DNA of 64,000 nucleotides from an uncultured Pelagibacteraceae bacterium (GTDB lineage Bacteria > Pseudomonadota > Alphaproteobacteria > Pelagibacterales > Pelagibacteraceae), in contig CACHQT010000003.1 in the NCBI GenBank assembly GCA_902582105.1, positions 17,507 to 81,506 on the forward strand. The letters are read 5' to 3'. Shown here one piece after another: positions 48,912 through 58,197 of the stretch. Every line of letters starts with the position of its first letter. Position 1 is the stretch's first letter. The notes beneath the pieces were generated by a model, which did no database searches, had not been told where the DNA came from, and saw only the letters and a list, made by a program, of their open reading frames with translations. The position numbers and the translations under genes were made by a program.

Positions 48912-50318
48912 ATGAGCTCAAATGAAGTATTAAAACTAATTAAAGATAAAGAAATAGATTACGTAGATTTAAGATTTACTGACCCAAGAGGAAAACTACA
49001 ACACTTAACAATGGATAAAACAGTTGTAGATGGCGATATGTTAAATGAAGGAGTTTTCTTTGACGGATCATCAATTGCTGGTTGGAAAGCAATTAATGAG
49101 TCTGATATGATTTTAAAGCCTGATCTAAGTAGGAAAATTATTGATCCTTATACTTCGCACAATACCCTTGTATTGTTTTGTGATATTTTAGATGCTGTTA
49201 AAAAAGATCCATACGAAAGAGATCCACGAGGTATTGCAAAAAAAGCTGAAGCATATTTAAAAAAAACTGGCATAGGAGATAAGGCTTATTTTGGTCCAGA
49301 GCCCGAATTCTTTGTGTTTGACGATGTAAGAATTAAAAATGATATGAACGAAACAGGCTTCTCAATTGATAGTACCGAAGGTCCTTATAACTCTGGAAGA
49401 AAATATGAAAACGGAAATATGGGTCACAGACCTGGTATCAAAGGTGGTTATTTCCCCGTACCACCAGTTGATAGCGCGCAAGATATGAGAAGTGAATATT
49501 TAAAAGGTTTAAGAGACGTTGGTATAAAAGTTGAAAAACATCATCATGAAGTAGCGCCAAGTCAGCATGAGCTTGGAATGTACTTTGGAACTTTAGTAAA
49601 CCAGGCAGATAACGTACAATTATATAAATACGTAGTTCAAATGGTATCTCATTCATTTGGTAAAACAGCTACTTTTATGCCAAAGCCAGTGAAAGGTGAT
49701 AACGGTTCAGGTATGCATACTCACCAATCAATATGGAAAGGAAAGACTCCAGTTTTTTCCGGAGATAAGTACGCTGGATTATCTCAGACTGCTTTATATT
49801 ACATAGGTGGTATATTAAAACATGCTAAAGCAATCAATGCATTTTCAAATGCAACTACGAACAGTTACAAAAGATTAATTCCAGGTTTTGAAGCACCAGT
49901 TCTATTAGCATATTCAGCTAGAAATAGATCGGCCTCTTGTAGAATTCCAATAACACTAAGTAAAAATGGTGCAAGATGTGAAATAAGATTCCCTGATGCT
50001 TCTGGAAACCCTTATTTAACATTTGCTTCGATGTTAATGGCGGGATTAGATGGAATTAAAAATAAAATTGATCCGGGTAAATCTTTTGATAAAGATTTAT
50101 ATGCTCTATCAGAAAAAGAAGTTAAAAAAGTTCCAACGGTATGTGGATCTTTAAGAGAAGCAATGGAAAGTCTAGATAGAGATAGGGCTTTTTTAAAACA
50201 AGGTAATGTTTTTACTGATGATCAAATTGATGCCTATATTGCATTAAAATTTGAGGAAATACACAATTTTGAACACACTCCTCATCCGATTGAGTTTGAA
50301 ATGTATTATAGCTGTTAA
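48912..50318 (+). CDS. glnA: Glutamine synthetase type I
   Basis: 468 residues, the GSI-beta length. Conserved parts: FFDGSSIAGW, FGPEPEFFVFD, the KPVKGDNGSGMHTHQSIW ATP/glutamate site, NRSASCRIP, and the C-terminal HPIEFEMYYSC. Tyr397 in DKDLYALS is the adenylylation site, so activity is likely controlled by GlnE. It makes glutamine from glutamate and ammonia. No glnB lies beside it in this window, which is worth noting because alphaproteobacteria usually have glnB-glnA. Confidence 0.97.
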   Translation: MSSNEVLKLIKDKEIDYVDLRFTDPRGKLQHLTMDKTVVDGDMLNEGVFFDGSSIAGWKAINESDMILKPDLSRKIIDPYTSHNTLVLFCDILDAVKKDPYERDPRGIAKKAEAYLKKTGIGDKAYFGPEPEFFVFDDVRIKNDMNETGFSIDSTEGPYNSGRKYENGNMGHRPGIKGGYFPVPPVDSAQDMRSEYLKGLRDVGIKVEKHHHEVAPSQHELGMYFGTLVNQADNVQLYKYVVQMVSHSFGKTATFMPKPVKGDNGSGMHTHQSIWKGKTPVFSGDKYAGLSQTALYYIGGILKHAKAINAFSNATTNSYKRLIPGFEAPVLLAYSARNRSASCRIPITLSKNGARCEIRFPDASGNPYLTFASMLMAGLDGIKNKIDPGKSFDKDLYALSEKEVKKVPTVCGSLREAMESLDRDRAFLKQGNVFTDDQIDAYIALKFEEIHNFEHTPHPIEFEMYYSC

Positions 50319-50320
50319 AT

Positions 50321-50509
50321 TTATTTCTTACTTTTTAAAATTTTATCGTCAGCTATTTTGTTTTTATTTACACCCTCTTTGATAGTGTAATCTAAAGTAC
50401 CGTGTGCTCCTGCTTGAACTTCTTTTCGCAAAGTTCTAAACAAAGCTTTCTCTTTCTTGCTATCAGCAATTTTATTAGAGTGTTTTTCTAAATGTTTTGT
50501 ATCTCTCAT
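50321..50509 (-). CDS. Small charged hypothetical protein after the SUF operon
   Basis: 62 residues, highly charged and lysine-rich with one central glycine-containing stretch (LRKEVQAGAHGTLDYTIKEG). No membrane segment, cysteine or known motif. It lies 9 bp after sufA on the same strand and is likely its last cotranscribed gene. Not recognised; the length and position suggest a real conserved small protein, but coding evidence is only the open frame and placement. Confidence 0.55.
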   Translation of the reverse strand: MRDTKHLEKHSNKIADSKKEKALFRTLRKEVQAGAHGTLDYTIKEGVNKNKIADDKILKSKK

Positions 50510-50518
50510 GTTTCTTCT

Positions 50519-50854
50519 TTATACCTTAAAAGATTCTCCACATCCACACCTTTCACTTTCGTTAGGATTTTTAAATACAAAAGATGAAGAAAAATCACCT
50601 TTTTTATAGTCCATTTTGGTCCCTAGTAAGTACATAACTGCAGACGCATCAACAAAAACTTTTACTCCTTTTTCTTCGATTATTTCGTCGCTTGGATTAG
50701 TTTTGTCAGTATATTCCATTACATATGACATTCCTGCACATCCGCCACTTTTAACACCAACTCTTACTCCAATAGAATTATCTTCGGCTGAAGACATTAT
50801 TTGTTTAATTCTTTCTGCAGCACTATCACTTAAAGTAATTATTTGTTTCGTCAT
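50519..50854 (-). CDS. sufA: A-type Fe-S carrier (SufA/IscA family)
   Basis: 111 residues with the three A-type cysteines: Cys39 in GGCAGM and Cys103/Cys105 in CGCGESF. It receives clusters from SufBCD and passes them to apoproteins. Overlaps the DUF59 gene by 4 bp. As gene symbols for A-type carriers vary, sufA rests on its place in the suf cluster. Confidence 0.9.
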   Translation of the reverse strand: MTKQIITLSDSAAERIKQIMSSAEDNSIGVRVGVKSGGCAGMSYVMEYTDKTNPSDEIIEEKGVKVFVDASAVMYLLGTKMDYKKGDFSSSFVFKNPNESERCGCGESFKV

Positions 50855-51147
50855 AAATTTAATTCTAATTTTGCAGCCTCAGACATCATAGATTTATCCC
50901 AAGGAGGATCCCACACTAAATCAAGATCTACTTTTCCAACATCTTTAATTGCAATAATACTATCCTTTACTTCTTTTGGCAAACTCTCTGCCACCGGACA
51001 GTTTGGTGTTGTTAATGTCATTTTTACACTAACATCTTTATCTTTAACAGAAACATCATAAATTAAACCCAGTTCGTAAATATTTACAGGAATTTCTGGA
51101 TCATAAATTTTTTTTATCTCAGCAATGACTTGATCTTTTAAATTCAT
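50851..51147 (-). CDS. sufT: SufT-like DUF59/MIP18 family protein
   Basis: 98 residues with the DUF59 core: IYDPEIPVNIYELGLIYDV, then VKMTLTTPNCPVAESLP including the conserved cysteine, and DPPWDKSMMSEAA near the end. SufT assists Fe-S cluster maturation. It is joined to sufU by a one-base overlap and to sufA by 4 bp. Confidence 0.9.
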   Translation of the reverse strand: MNLKDQVIAEIKKIYDPEIPVNIYELGLIYDVSVKDKDVSVKMTLTTPNCPVAESLPKEVKDSIIAIKDVGKVDLDLVWDPPWDKSMMSEAAKLELNL

Positions 51148-51620
51148 TAAATTTCTTTGCTTTCTATATTAATTTCGTTCTGAGATTTATCAATTGCTGA
51201 AATTAAAGTATGCCACGATAAAGTAGCACATTTAACTCGCATTGGATACTGTTTAACTCCAGATAAACACATCAACTTTGTTTTTTCATCCTCTTCTAAA
51301 AGTTTGGTATTTAAACTATCTTTTTCTTTAATCATTTCTAAAAAATCATTGATTATCTCTTTTACTTCTTTTTCTTCCTTTCCTTTAATCAAATCAGTCA
51401 TTATTGATGCTGAAGCCATAGATATAGCGCAACCTTGGCCCTCAAAAGATATATCTTCAATTTTTTTATTTTCATTTAATTTAAGAAAAATATGCACTTT
51501 ATCACCACATAAGGGATTATGACCTTTTGCGTCTTTATTAAAATTATCTGTCTTCCTCAAATTTCTAGGATTTTTACCATGATCTAAGATGATTTCTTGA
51601 TAAAGTTCTTTTAGGTTCAT
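51147..51620 (-). CDS. sufU: SufU-type iron-sulfur scaffold / SufS activator
   Basis: 157 residues. Ligand residues Cys38 and Asp40 (PLCGDK), Cys64 (GQGCAIS) and Cys131 (VKCATL) match SufU, including the long insertion between the second and third cysteines that separates SufU from IscU. It binds zinc and takes sulfur from SufS. No SufE is seen, so SufU probably fills that role. Directly follows sufS with no gap. Confidence 0.9.
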   Translation of the reverse strand: MNLKELYQEIILDHGKNPRNLRKTDNFNKDAKGHNPLCGDKVHIFLKLNENKKIEDISFEGQGCAISMASASIMTDLIKGKEEKEVKEIINDFLEMIKEKDSLNTKLLEEDEKTKLMCLSGVKQYPMRVKCATLSWHTLISAIDKSQNEINIESKEI

Positions 51621-52835
51621 TTATTCAAATATTTTTTTACATTTGTTAATTGAGGAATTAAGTTGATCAAGATCCTCTTTAGTATTATATACACCCAGTG
51701 ATGCTCTTGCGGTAGCAACTAAATCTAATTTTTCATGCAAAATTTGACAACAATGATGACCTGCTCTAATGGCAACTCCATCCTCATCTAAAATTGTTGC
51801 AATGTCATGAGGGTGAATACCATCTATTGTAAATGATAAAACTGCTCCTTTATTTTTGGGGTTACCAATTAATTTGACAGAATTATTTTTTCTTAATAAT
51901 TCTTGACCATACTCCATAAGTTCATTTTCATGTTTAACAATTTTATCTATTCCAATTTTATTTAAAAATTTAATAGACTCATTAAAAGCAATCACTTGAG
52001 CAGTTGCCATGGTTCCAGCTTCAAACTTATTTGGTAAATCACCGTAAGTTATGCCCTCTTTTTTAACCTCGCCTATCATTCCTCCACCACCTTGATATGG
52101 TGGTAATTCCTCAAGCCACTTTTTTTTTGCATAAAGTATACCAAGACCTGTTGGTCCATACATTTTATGACATGAAATAGCATAAAAATCACAATCAAGG
52201 TCTTGCATATCTAATTTTAAGTGCGGTGCACTTTGACAACCATCTATCAAAACAGGAATACCTTTTGAATGAGCAAGTTGTGTAATTTCTTTCACAGGTA
52301 ATATGGCACCTGTAACGTTAGAAAGATGGGTAATAGCGATAATTTTAGTTTTTTGTGTTATTTTTTTTTCAATACTTTCTAGTGTCACTTCGCCATTTTC
52401 ATTCACATCTGCAAACTGAATTTTTATACCCTTAGATTTTCTTAGATAATGCCAAGGAACATAATTAGAATGATGTTCAAGTTCTGTAAGCAAAACTTCA
52501 TCACCCTCTTTTAAATATTTTTGTCCGAAAGTGCTTGCAACAAGATTTATTGCCTCTGTTGCCCCTTTGGTAAATACAATCTCATTTTTATCTTTTGCAT
52601 TAATATATTTTTGAACTGAAGTTCTTGTATTTTCATATAAATTTGTTGCAGCAACTGCTAAATAATGGACACTTCTTCCAACATTTGAAAATTCTTTTGT
52701 ATAAAAATCATAAATTCTATCAACAACTACTAAAGGTTTTTGAGATGAATTAGCGCTATCCAAATAAACAAGATCATTATTTTGAACTTTATTATTAAAT
52801 ATTGGAAATTCTTTTTTGATATCTTCTATTTTCAT
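51621..52835 (-). CDS. sufS: Cysteine desulfurase, SufS type
   Basis: 404 residues, type II desulfurase. PLP-binding Lys224 is in SCHKMYGPTG and the sulfur-accepting Cys362 is in RAGHHCCQ, where a second cysteine follows. It removes sulfur from cysteine for Fe-S assembly. The gene overlaps sufD by 4 bp and abuts sufU. Confidence 0.95.
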   Translation of the reverse strand: MKIEDIKKEFPIFNNKVQNNDLVYLDSANSSQKPLVVVDRIYDFYTKEFSNVGRSVHYLAVAATNLYENTRTSVQKYINAKDKNEIVFTKGATEAINLVASTFGQKYLKEGDEVLLTELEHHSNYVPWHYLRKSKGIKIQFADVNENGEVTLESIEKKITQKTKIIAITHLSNVTGAILPVKEITQLAHSKGIPVLIDGCQSAPHLKLDMQDLDCDFYAISCHKMYGPTGLGILYAKKKWLEELPPYQGGGGMIGEVKKEGITYGDLPNKFEAGTMATAQVIAFNESIKFLNKIGIDKIVKHENELMEYGQELLRKNNSVKLIGNPKNKGAVLSFTIDGIHPHDIATILDEDGVAIRAGHHCCQILHEKLDLVATARASLGVYNTKEDLDQLNSSINKCKKIFE

Positions 52836-54079
52836 TCTTGCGATCCAATCATTTTCTTAATTAAACTTTTAATTTCACTATCTGTAATTTTTTCAATAAC
52901 ATCTAATAAAAATCCACTTATTAAAAGTTCTTTAGCTTCTTTGTAGTTAAGTCCTCTAGACATTAAGTAGAATATAGAGTTCTCATTTAAGCTTCCAGAT
53001 GCAGAGCCATGAGAGCACTTTACATCGTCAGCATAAATTTCTAATTCAGGCTTTGCGTTAAACTCTGTTGTTTCATCAAGAAGAATTGCCTTACTTAACT
53101 GATAACCATCAGTTTTTTGAGCCTTAGAACTTACATATATTTTTCCTTGATAAACAGCTTTTGCATCATTCTCTAAAACACTTTTTATTAATTGAGAACT
53201 TTTTGTATGCTCGGTTAAATGATTTATACTAGTTCTAATTTCATGGTGTTTCTGTTTATTTAAAGAAAATATTCCATTAACAAATGCTGAAGAATGCTCT
53301 CCATTTAAATTACAATTTATCTCATTTTTAATAAAATCAGACCCAGATGATGCAATAAATGTTTCCGATAAACTATTTTTTTCCTGTTCAATATTAGTAA
53401 ATATATATTTAATATTACTATTATTTTTAATATCTATTTTATAATTTTTTAAAATTGCATCTTGATTTATTTTAAAATTATAAAAAGTATTTATAAAATT
53501 TTTTTCCGATGCATCATTTAAAACATCAATCAATTTTAAAGAGCTATTTTTTTCAAGTATAAAGTTTAATCTAAGATTTATATTCTTCGATTTAACTTTT
53601 TTATTGGTATAATGATAAATAACTAATGGTTTTTTGAAAGAATAGTTCTCTTTAACAACGATTTTAAAACTTTTGTCTACAAACGCATTGTTTAAATTAA
53701 TTAATGAATTAATATCTGAATAATCTTTATTTAACTCAAAATCATCTAATATTTCTAATTTATTTTTTTCTTCAAATTGAAAATCTATTTTTTCGGGTCT
53801 TCCGTTAACAAAAACTATTGAGTTTTGTTCAAGTCCATTAAGATAAATAGATGGATCAATTTTACTTGGAGCCGATATATCATTATAAAAACTAAGATCA
53901 CCAATTTCTTTTTTAATAATCTGACTTATGTCTGAAAATTTCCAATTTTCTAAGCTTTTATTAGGTAAGCCTTCCTTAATAAATTTATTTAAAAATTCTT
54001 TTTTAATATTTATATTTTTTGTTGAAAAACTTGAATTTTTAAAAGATTTTTCAAAGTCAATTTTTAATCGCTCTTCCAT
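52832..54079 (-). CDS. sufD: Fe-S assembly scaffold subunit SufD
   Basis: 415 residues with the beta-helix core of SufB/SufD proteins. The C-terminal motif IYADDVKCSHGSASGSLNENSIFYLMSRG is decisive, with the His and Cys of the SufBD interface. N-terminal helical region is less conserved, as usual. Forms SufBC2D with the adjacent products. Starts one base after the sufC stop. Confidence 0.94.
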   Translation of the reverse strand: MEERLKIDFEKSFKNSSFSTKNINIKKEFLNKFIKEGLPNKSLENWKFSDISQIIKKEIGDLSFYNDISAPSKIDPSIYLNGLEQNSIVFVNGRPEKIDFQFEEKNKLEILDDFELNKDYSDINSLINLNNAFVDKSFKIVVKENYSFKKPLVIYHYTNKKVKSKNINLRLNFILEKNSSLKLIDVLNDASEKNFINTFYNFKINQDAILKNYKIDIKNNSNIKYIFTNIEQEKNSLSETFIASSGSDFIKNEINCNLNGEHSSAFVNGIFSLNKQKHHEIRTSINHLTEHTKSSQLIKSVLENDAKAVYQGKIYVSSKAQKTDGYQLSKAILLDETTEFNAKPELEIYADDVKCSHGSASGSLNENSIFYLMSRGLNYKEAKELLISGFLLDVIEKITDSEIKSLIKKMIGSQE

Positions 54080-54814
54080 TTAATTAAAACTTTCGTATCC
54101 TTTCTTTTCTAGTTCTAAAGCAAGTTCTGGACCACCTGATTTAATTATTTTTCCTTTCATTAAGACATGTACGTGATCGGGCTTAATATAATCAAGTAGT
54201 CTTTGATAATGAGTAATAATTAAAAAAGAATTATTTTTTCTTCTTAAAGCATTTACTCCATTTGCAACAACTTTCAGTGCATCAATATCTAATCCTGAGT
54301 CAGTTTCATCTAATATTGAAAGTTTTGGATTTAAAATAGACATTTGTAAAATTTCATTTTTTTTCTTTTCACCTCCTGAGAAGCCCACATTAAGTTGTCT
54401 ATTTAGTTTTTCTTCATCAAATTTTAATTCTTTTGACTTTTGTTTAACTAATTTTAAAAATTCTAGTGCATCTAGCTCTTTTTCACCTCTAGCTTTTCTA
54501 ATGGCATTTAGTGAGGTTTTTAAAAATATATTTGTATTCACTCCTGGTATTTCCAAAGGATACTGAAAAGCTAAAAAAATACCTTTATGAGCTCTCTCTT
54601 CGGTTTCAAGAGAAAATAAATCAGAATTTTCAAATAATACTTCTCCAGAAACATCGTAACCTTTTTTTCCAGATAAAATGTTTGATAAAGTACTTTTGCC
54701 AGATCCGTTTGGTCCCATAATTGCATGAACTTCCCCGGGGTTTATGTTAAGAGAAAAACCATCAAGAATTGATTTTTCCTCAATTTTTGCTTTAAGATTG
54801 TTAATTTTAAGCAT
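54080..54814 (-). CDS. sufC: SUF system ATPase SufC
   Basis: 244 residues, ABC-type ATPase. Walker A GPNGSGKST at 34-42, signature VGFSGGEKKK near 147 and Walker B LSILDETDSGLD near 165 are intact. Drives conformational change of SufBD during cluster assembly. One-base overlap with sufB. Confidence 0.96.
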   Translation of the reverse strand: MLKINNLKAKIEEKSILDGFSLNINPGEVHAIMGPNGSGKSTLSNILSGKKGYDVSGEVLFENSDLFSLETEERAHKGIFLAFQYPLEIPGVNTNIFLKTSLNAIRKARGEKELDALEFLKLVKQKSKELKFDEEKLNRQLNVGFSGGEKKKNEILQMSILNPKLSILDETDSGLDIDALKVVANGVNALRRKNNSFLIITHYQRLLDYIKPDHVHVLMKGKIIKSGGPELALELEKKGYESFN

Positions 54815-56274
54815 TAACCAACACTCCCTTCCAAGCTAATTCCAACTAACTTCTGAGCTTCTACAGCGAATTCCATTGGTAATTGCTGAAGTACCTCTTT
54901 GCAAAAACCATTAACAATTAATCCTACAGCTTCCTCTGAATTTAAACCTCTTTGCTGACAGTAATGCAGTTGCTCCTCACTGATTTTTGATGTTGTTGCT
55001 TCGTGTGCGAGGTTTGAATCAGAATTTTTATTTTTAATATAAGGAATTGTATGAGCACCACATTTATTTCCCATAAGAAGAGAGTCGCATTGTGTATAAT
55101 TTCTTGAGTTATTTGCTTTTTTAGAAATATCAACCAAGCCTCTATAAGTCATATCAGAAAAACCAGCACTTATTCCTTTTGAAATAATTTTACTTTTAGT
55201 ATTTTTTCCTAGATGGATCATTTTTGTACCTGTATCAGCTTTTTGATGGTTGTTGGTTATGGCTATAGAATAAAATTCACCAATTGAATTATCCCCTTTT
55301 AATATACAGCTTGGATATTTCCAAGTTATTGCTGAACCAGTTTCTACTTGTGTCCAAGAAATTTTTGAATTTTTACCTTTGCAAAGTCCTCTTTTGGTTA
55401 CAAAATTATAAATACCACCTTTGCCATCTTTGTCTCCCGGGTACCAATTTTGAACTGTAGAATATTTAATTTCAGCATCATCTAAAGCTACTAATTCTAC
55501 ATTTGCTGCGTGAAGTTGATTTTCGTCACGCATTGGCGCTGTACATCCCTCCAAGTAACTTACATAACTTCCCTTATCAGCTATAATCAATGTTCTTTCA
55601 AATTGACCAGTATCTGAAGCATTTATTCTAAAGTATGTAGATAGCTCCATTGGGCATTTGACTCCCGGAGGAACGTATACAAAAGAACCATCCGTGAATA
55701 CCGCTGAGTTTAATGTAGCAAAAAAGTGATCACTTAAAGGTATAACGGACCCTAAATATTTTTTTACAAGCTCTGGATGTTTCTGAACTGCCTCAGAAAT
55801 AGAGCAAAAAATTATTCCTTTTTCAGTTAATTTATCTTTGAAAGTGGTAGCTACAGAAACTGAGTCAAATACCGCATCTACAGCTATATTGTTTAATCTT
55901 TTTTGTTCCTGCAAAGGAATACCTAATTTTTTATAAGTTTCTAATAATTTTGGGTCAAGATCATCTAAACTTTTAGGTTTTTCTTTAAAACTTTTTGGAG
56001 CAGAGTAATAATATAAATCTTGATAATCTATTTTTGGATATTTAGGCTTTTGCCAATTTGGTTCTTTAAGAGCTTTTAGTCTATGGTATGCTTTTAATCG
56101 CCAATCTAAAAGCCATTGTGGCTCTTTTTTTATATTTGAAATAAACTTTATTACTTCCTCACTCAATCCTTTTGGAGCTTTTGTGCTTTCAATGTCAGTA
56201 GAAAATCCATATTTATATTTTTTTAAATTTTCAATTTCTTTTTCTCGTGAGGTTTGACTAGATTCTATTTTCAT
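54814..56274 (-). CDS. sufB: Fe-S assembly scaffold subunit SufB
   Basis: 486 residues. Strong matches include [45 protein letters not shown] and the C-terminal [15 protein letters not shown] with the cysteine and Glu at the cluster site. It is the main scaffold where clusters form. Its start overlaps the regulator gene by 17 bp, giving a single iscR-sufB-C-D-S-U-T-A operon. Confidence 0.96.
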   Translation of the reverse strand: MKIESSQTSREKEIENLKKYKYGFSTDIESTKAPKGLSEEVIKFISNIKKEPQWLLDWRLKAYHRLKALKEPNWQKPKYPKIDYQDLYYYSAPKSFKEKPKSLDDLDPKLLETYKKLGIPLQEQKRLNNIAVDAVFDSVSVATTFKDKLTEKGIIFCSISEAVQKHPELVKKYLGSVIPLSDHFFATLNSAVFTDGSFVYVPPGVKCPMELSTYFRINASDTGQFERTLIIADKGSYVSYLEGCTAPMRDENQLHAANVELVALDDAEIKYSTVQNWYPGDKDGKGGIYNFVTKRGLCKGKNSKISWTQVETGSAITWKYPSCILKGDNSIGEFYSIAITNNHQKADTGTKMIHLGKNTKSKIISKGISAGFSDMTYRGLVDISKKANNSRNYTQCDSLLMGNKCGAHTIPYIKNKNSDSNLAHEATTSKISEEQLHYCQQRGLNSEEAVGLIVNGFCKEVLQQLPMEFAVEAQKLVGISLEGSVG

Positions 56275-56683
56275 TTTTACCCTTTACTAGATCACTAAGA
56301 TTTTTTTTATTAAAAAAATCATTTATATGTATTTCCAACTCATCCCATAAGTTGTGTGTTATGCACTTCGTAGATTTACCATTGCAGCCTTTTTTAGACT
56401 CTTTTTTACAGCCAACCGTTTTAATATTTTCTTCAACAGCTGAAAAAATATTTGAAATTTTAATTTGTTCAGGACTTTTGGTTAATTTATAACCACCATT
56501 CGATCCTCTCACACTTACCACTATTTGATTTTTTTTTAGCATTGAAAAAATCTGTTCAAGATAAAGAAGAGAAATTCCTTGTCTTAGAGAGATATCTCTT
56601 AAAGGCACAGGTCTGCTATTATCAAATTTAGCAATATCTGCTAAAGCCATTACTGCATATCTTCCTTTTGTACTTAGTTTCAT
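56258..56683 (-). CDS. Rrf2 family transcriptional regulator (IscR-like) of the SUF operon
   Basis: 141 residues from the ATG at 56683 (the frame continues 33 codons upstream, but [18 protein letters not shown] is the usual Rrf2 start). A winged helix is followed by Cys92, Cys100 and Cys107 plus His110. In E. coli IscR the ligands are Cys92, Cys98, Cys104 and His107, so the set is present with wider spacing. It probably senses iron or Fe-S status and controls its own operon. The 17-bp overlap with sufB supports this. Confidence 0.9.
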   Translation of the reverse strand: MKLSTKGRYAVMALADIAKFDNSRPVPLRDISLRQGISLLYLEQIFSMLKKNQIVVSVRGSNGGYKLTKSPEQIKISNIFSAVEENIKTVGCKKESKKGCNGKSTKCITHNLWDELEIHINDFFNKKNLSDLVKGKNENRI

Positions 56684-56705
56684 AAAATCCTTTATTTGCA
56701 ACAGT

Positions 56706-56734
56706 TTATATATATACCATAGTAAAATAGTCAA
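56706..56734 (-). promoter_or_regulatory. Putative promoter of the regulator-suf operon
   Basis: Minus strand: -35 TTGACT (56729-56734) and a -10 either TATAAA (56705-56710) or TATATA (56707-56712), with 16-18 bp spacing, about 20-25 bases upstream of the regulator start. The TTGACTATTTTA stretch looks like half of an IscR/Rrf2-type operator, but the other half is not a clear match. Confidence 0.45.
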
Positions 56735-56837
56735 GTTTAGATAATTAAAAATAGCAATTTGTCGCTCACATATGATAGACATAATTTTTTTTTAATATTT
56801 TAAGAAATTTTTTTGATATTAATTATCAATTGCAATT

Positions 56838-57497
56838 ATGGAAAAGAATAAGATAGTCGAAATATTTATTCCAGGGCCAGCAGGAAGACTCGAAGCAAAG
56901 TATTTTAAAAGTAAAAAAAAAACATCACCAATAGCTTTAGTTTTACATCCGCATCCTCAATATGGTGGAACAATGAACAATAAAATTGTTGTAGAAACTT
57001 TTCGTAAATTCATGGATAACGATTTTTCAGTTTGTAGGGTAAATTTTAGAGGTGTTGGGAAAAGTGATGGTGAATTTGATAATGGACAAGGCGAACTTGC
57101 TGACGCCGCAGCAGCCTTAGATTGGTTGGAAAAAGAAAATTTTGATAATTCACAGTGTTGGATATCTGGATTTTCTTTTGGGTCTTTAATTGCGATGCAA
57201 TTGCTTATGAGAAGACCTGAAATAAATAGATTTATTAGCATTTCTCCTCAGCCTAATGTATATGACTTTTCTTTTTTATCACCTTGCCCTACTTCGGGTT
57301 TAATGGTTTACGGAAAAAATGATGAACTAGTACCAACTGAAACAATAAATGAATTAGATAAAAGGCTAAGTTTACAAAAAGGTATAAAAGTTGATTTTCA
57401 ACAAGTAAATGAAGCAAATCATTTTTTCTCAAAATCTGAAGAAACCTTATGTGTTATTTTAGATAAATATATAAAAAAAGAAACTACCTTGTTCTAA
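56838..57497 (+). CDS. Alpha/beta hydrolase (dienelactone-hydrolase-like)
   Basis: 219 residues. The oxyanion loop VLHPHPQYGGTMNNKIV, the RVNFRGVGKSDGEFDNGQGE stretch and nucleophile elbow GFSFGS (Ser at about residue 117) place it with small serine hydrolases of the KANL3/Tex30 or DeoA-linked group. Asp and His of the triad are likely in YGKNDELVP and ANHFFS. It is divergent from the suf regulator and 2 bp upstream of a Yip1 protein. Substrate unknown. Confidence 0.8.
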   Translation: MEKNKIVEIFIPGPAGRLEAKYFKSKKKTSPIALVLHPHPQYGGTMNNKIVVETFRKFMDNDFSVCRVNFRGVGKSDGEFDNGQGELADAAAALDWLEKENFDNSQCWISGFSFGSLIAMQLLMRRPEINRFISISPQPNVYDFSFLSPCPTSGLMVYGKNDELVPTETINELDKRLSLQKGIKVDFQQVNEANHFFSKSEETLCVILDKYIKKETTLF

Positions 57498-57499
57498 AA

Positions 57500-58045
57500 A
57501 TGTTTGGTGAATTTTTAAATATTTTTTTTCGTTCATTAAAATTAGATAAAAATCTTTATAAAGATAATATCAATTTTGGAGAAGCAGCAATATATTATGC
57601 TGGTCTCATAATGATTTTAGATGGAGTGGCAGGAGCTGTTGCGGCGAACACAATAGTAAAGACTGCAATAGGTTTATCGGGTTTGACTGCAATACTTACA
57701 TGGATGATTTGGGCGATCTTTATATATGTTATAGGTGTTAAATTATTTCCTGATAAAGAGAGTAAAGTTACCTTTAAAAAAGTTCTCATTGGAGTTGGTT
57801 ATGCTCATGCTCCTGGTATACTAAGATTTTTTGCAGTAACTCCAGATTTACTAATACCAATAATTTTTATTACTCAGTTTTGGATTTTTGCTGGTTTAAT
57901 AATATCTACTAAAAATACTTTGAATTTAAAATCAAATTTTAAAGCATTCGGTATTGTAATTTTGTCCTTTTTAATTATTGCTTTTATTTCTATATCTTTT
58001 GTTATGAGCAGATTAGACGTTCTACCAGTAAACACAATAAGCTAA
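57500..58045 (+). CDS. Yip1-like integral membrane protein
   Basis: 181 residues with about five hydrophobic segments. The pattern of an N-terminal amphipathic region, then IYYAGLIMILDGVAGAVAANT and GVGYAHAPGILRFFA, resembles bacterial YIP1-domain proteins. Function in bacteria is unclear. It forms a short operon with the hydrolase. The stop overlaps the small four-Cys gene on the other strand by 4 bp. Confidence 0.72.
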   Translation: MFGEFLNIFFRSLKLDKNLYKDNINFGEAAIYYAGLIMILDGVAGAVAANTIVKTAIGLSGLTAILTWMIWAIFIYVIGVKLFPDKESKVTFKKVLIGVGYAHAPGILRFFAVTPDLLIPIIFITQFWIFAGLIISTKNTLNLKSNFKAFGIVILSFLIIAFISISFVMSRLDVLPVNTIS

Positions 58046-58197
58046 ACAGGAAAAATACTTTTCGATAATCTGCAGGAGTCACAAACTTTAAAGCCTGTTA
58101 AGATTAAATTTTGAGTTACGCTTTTATCCTCTTTTGTGCACTCCTCGCAAACATCATTTCTTTCTTTTTCATCTATTATTTTTAATTTTTCAATCAT
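58042..58197 (-). CDS. 51-residue four-cysteine (zinc-ribbon-like) protein
   Basis: A small frame whose product has two CxxC knuckles, Cys17/Cys20 (CEEC) and Cys39/Cys42 (CDSC), separated by 18 residues, as in zinc ribbons. It starts 8 bp inside the 3' end of the DUF3726-like gene on the same strand, so its translation is likely coupled to that gene, and it ends overlapping the convergent Yip1 stop by 4 bp. It would be the last member of the four-gene unit 61427-58042. Function unknown. Confidence 0.65.
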   Translation of the reverse strand: MIEKLKIIDEKERNDVCEECTKEDKSVTQNLILTGFKVCDSCRLSKSIFPV

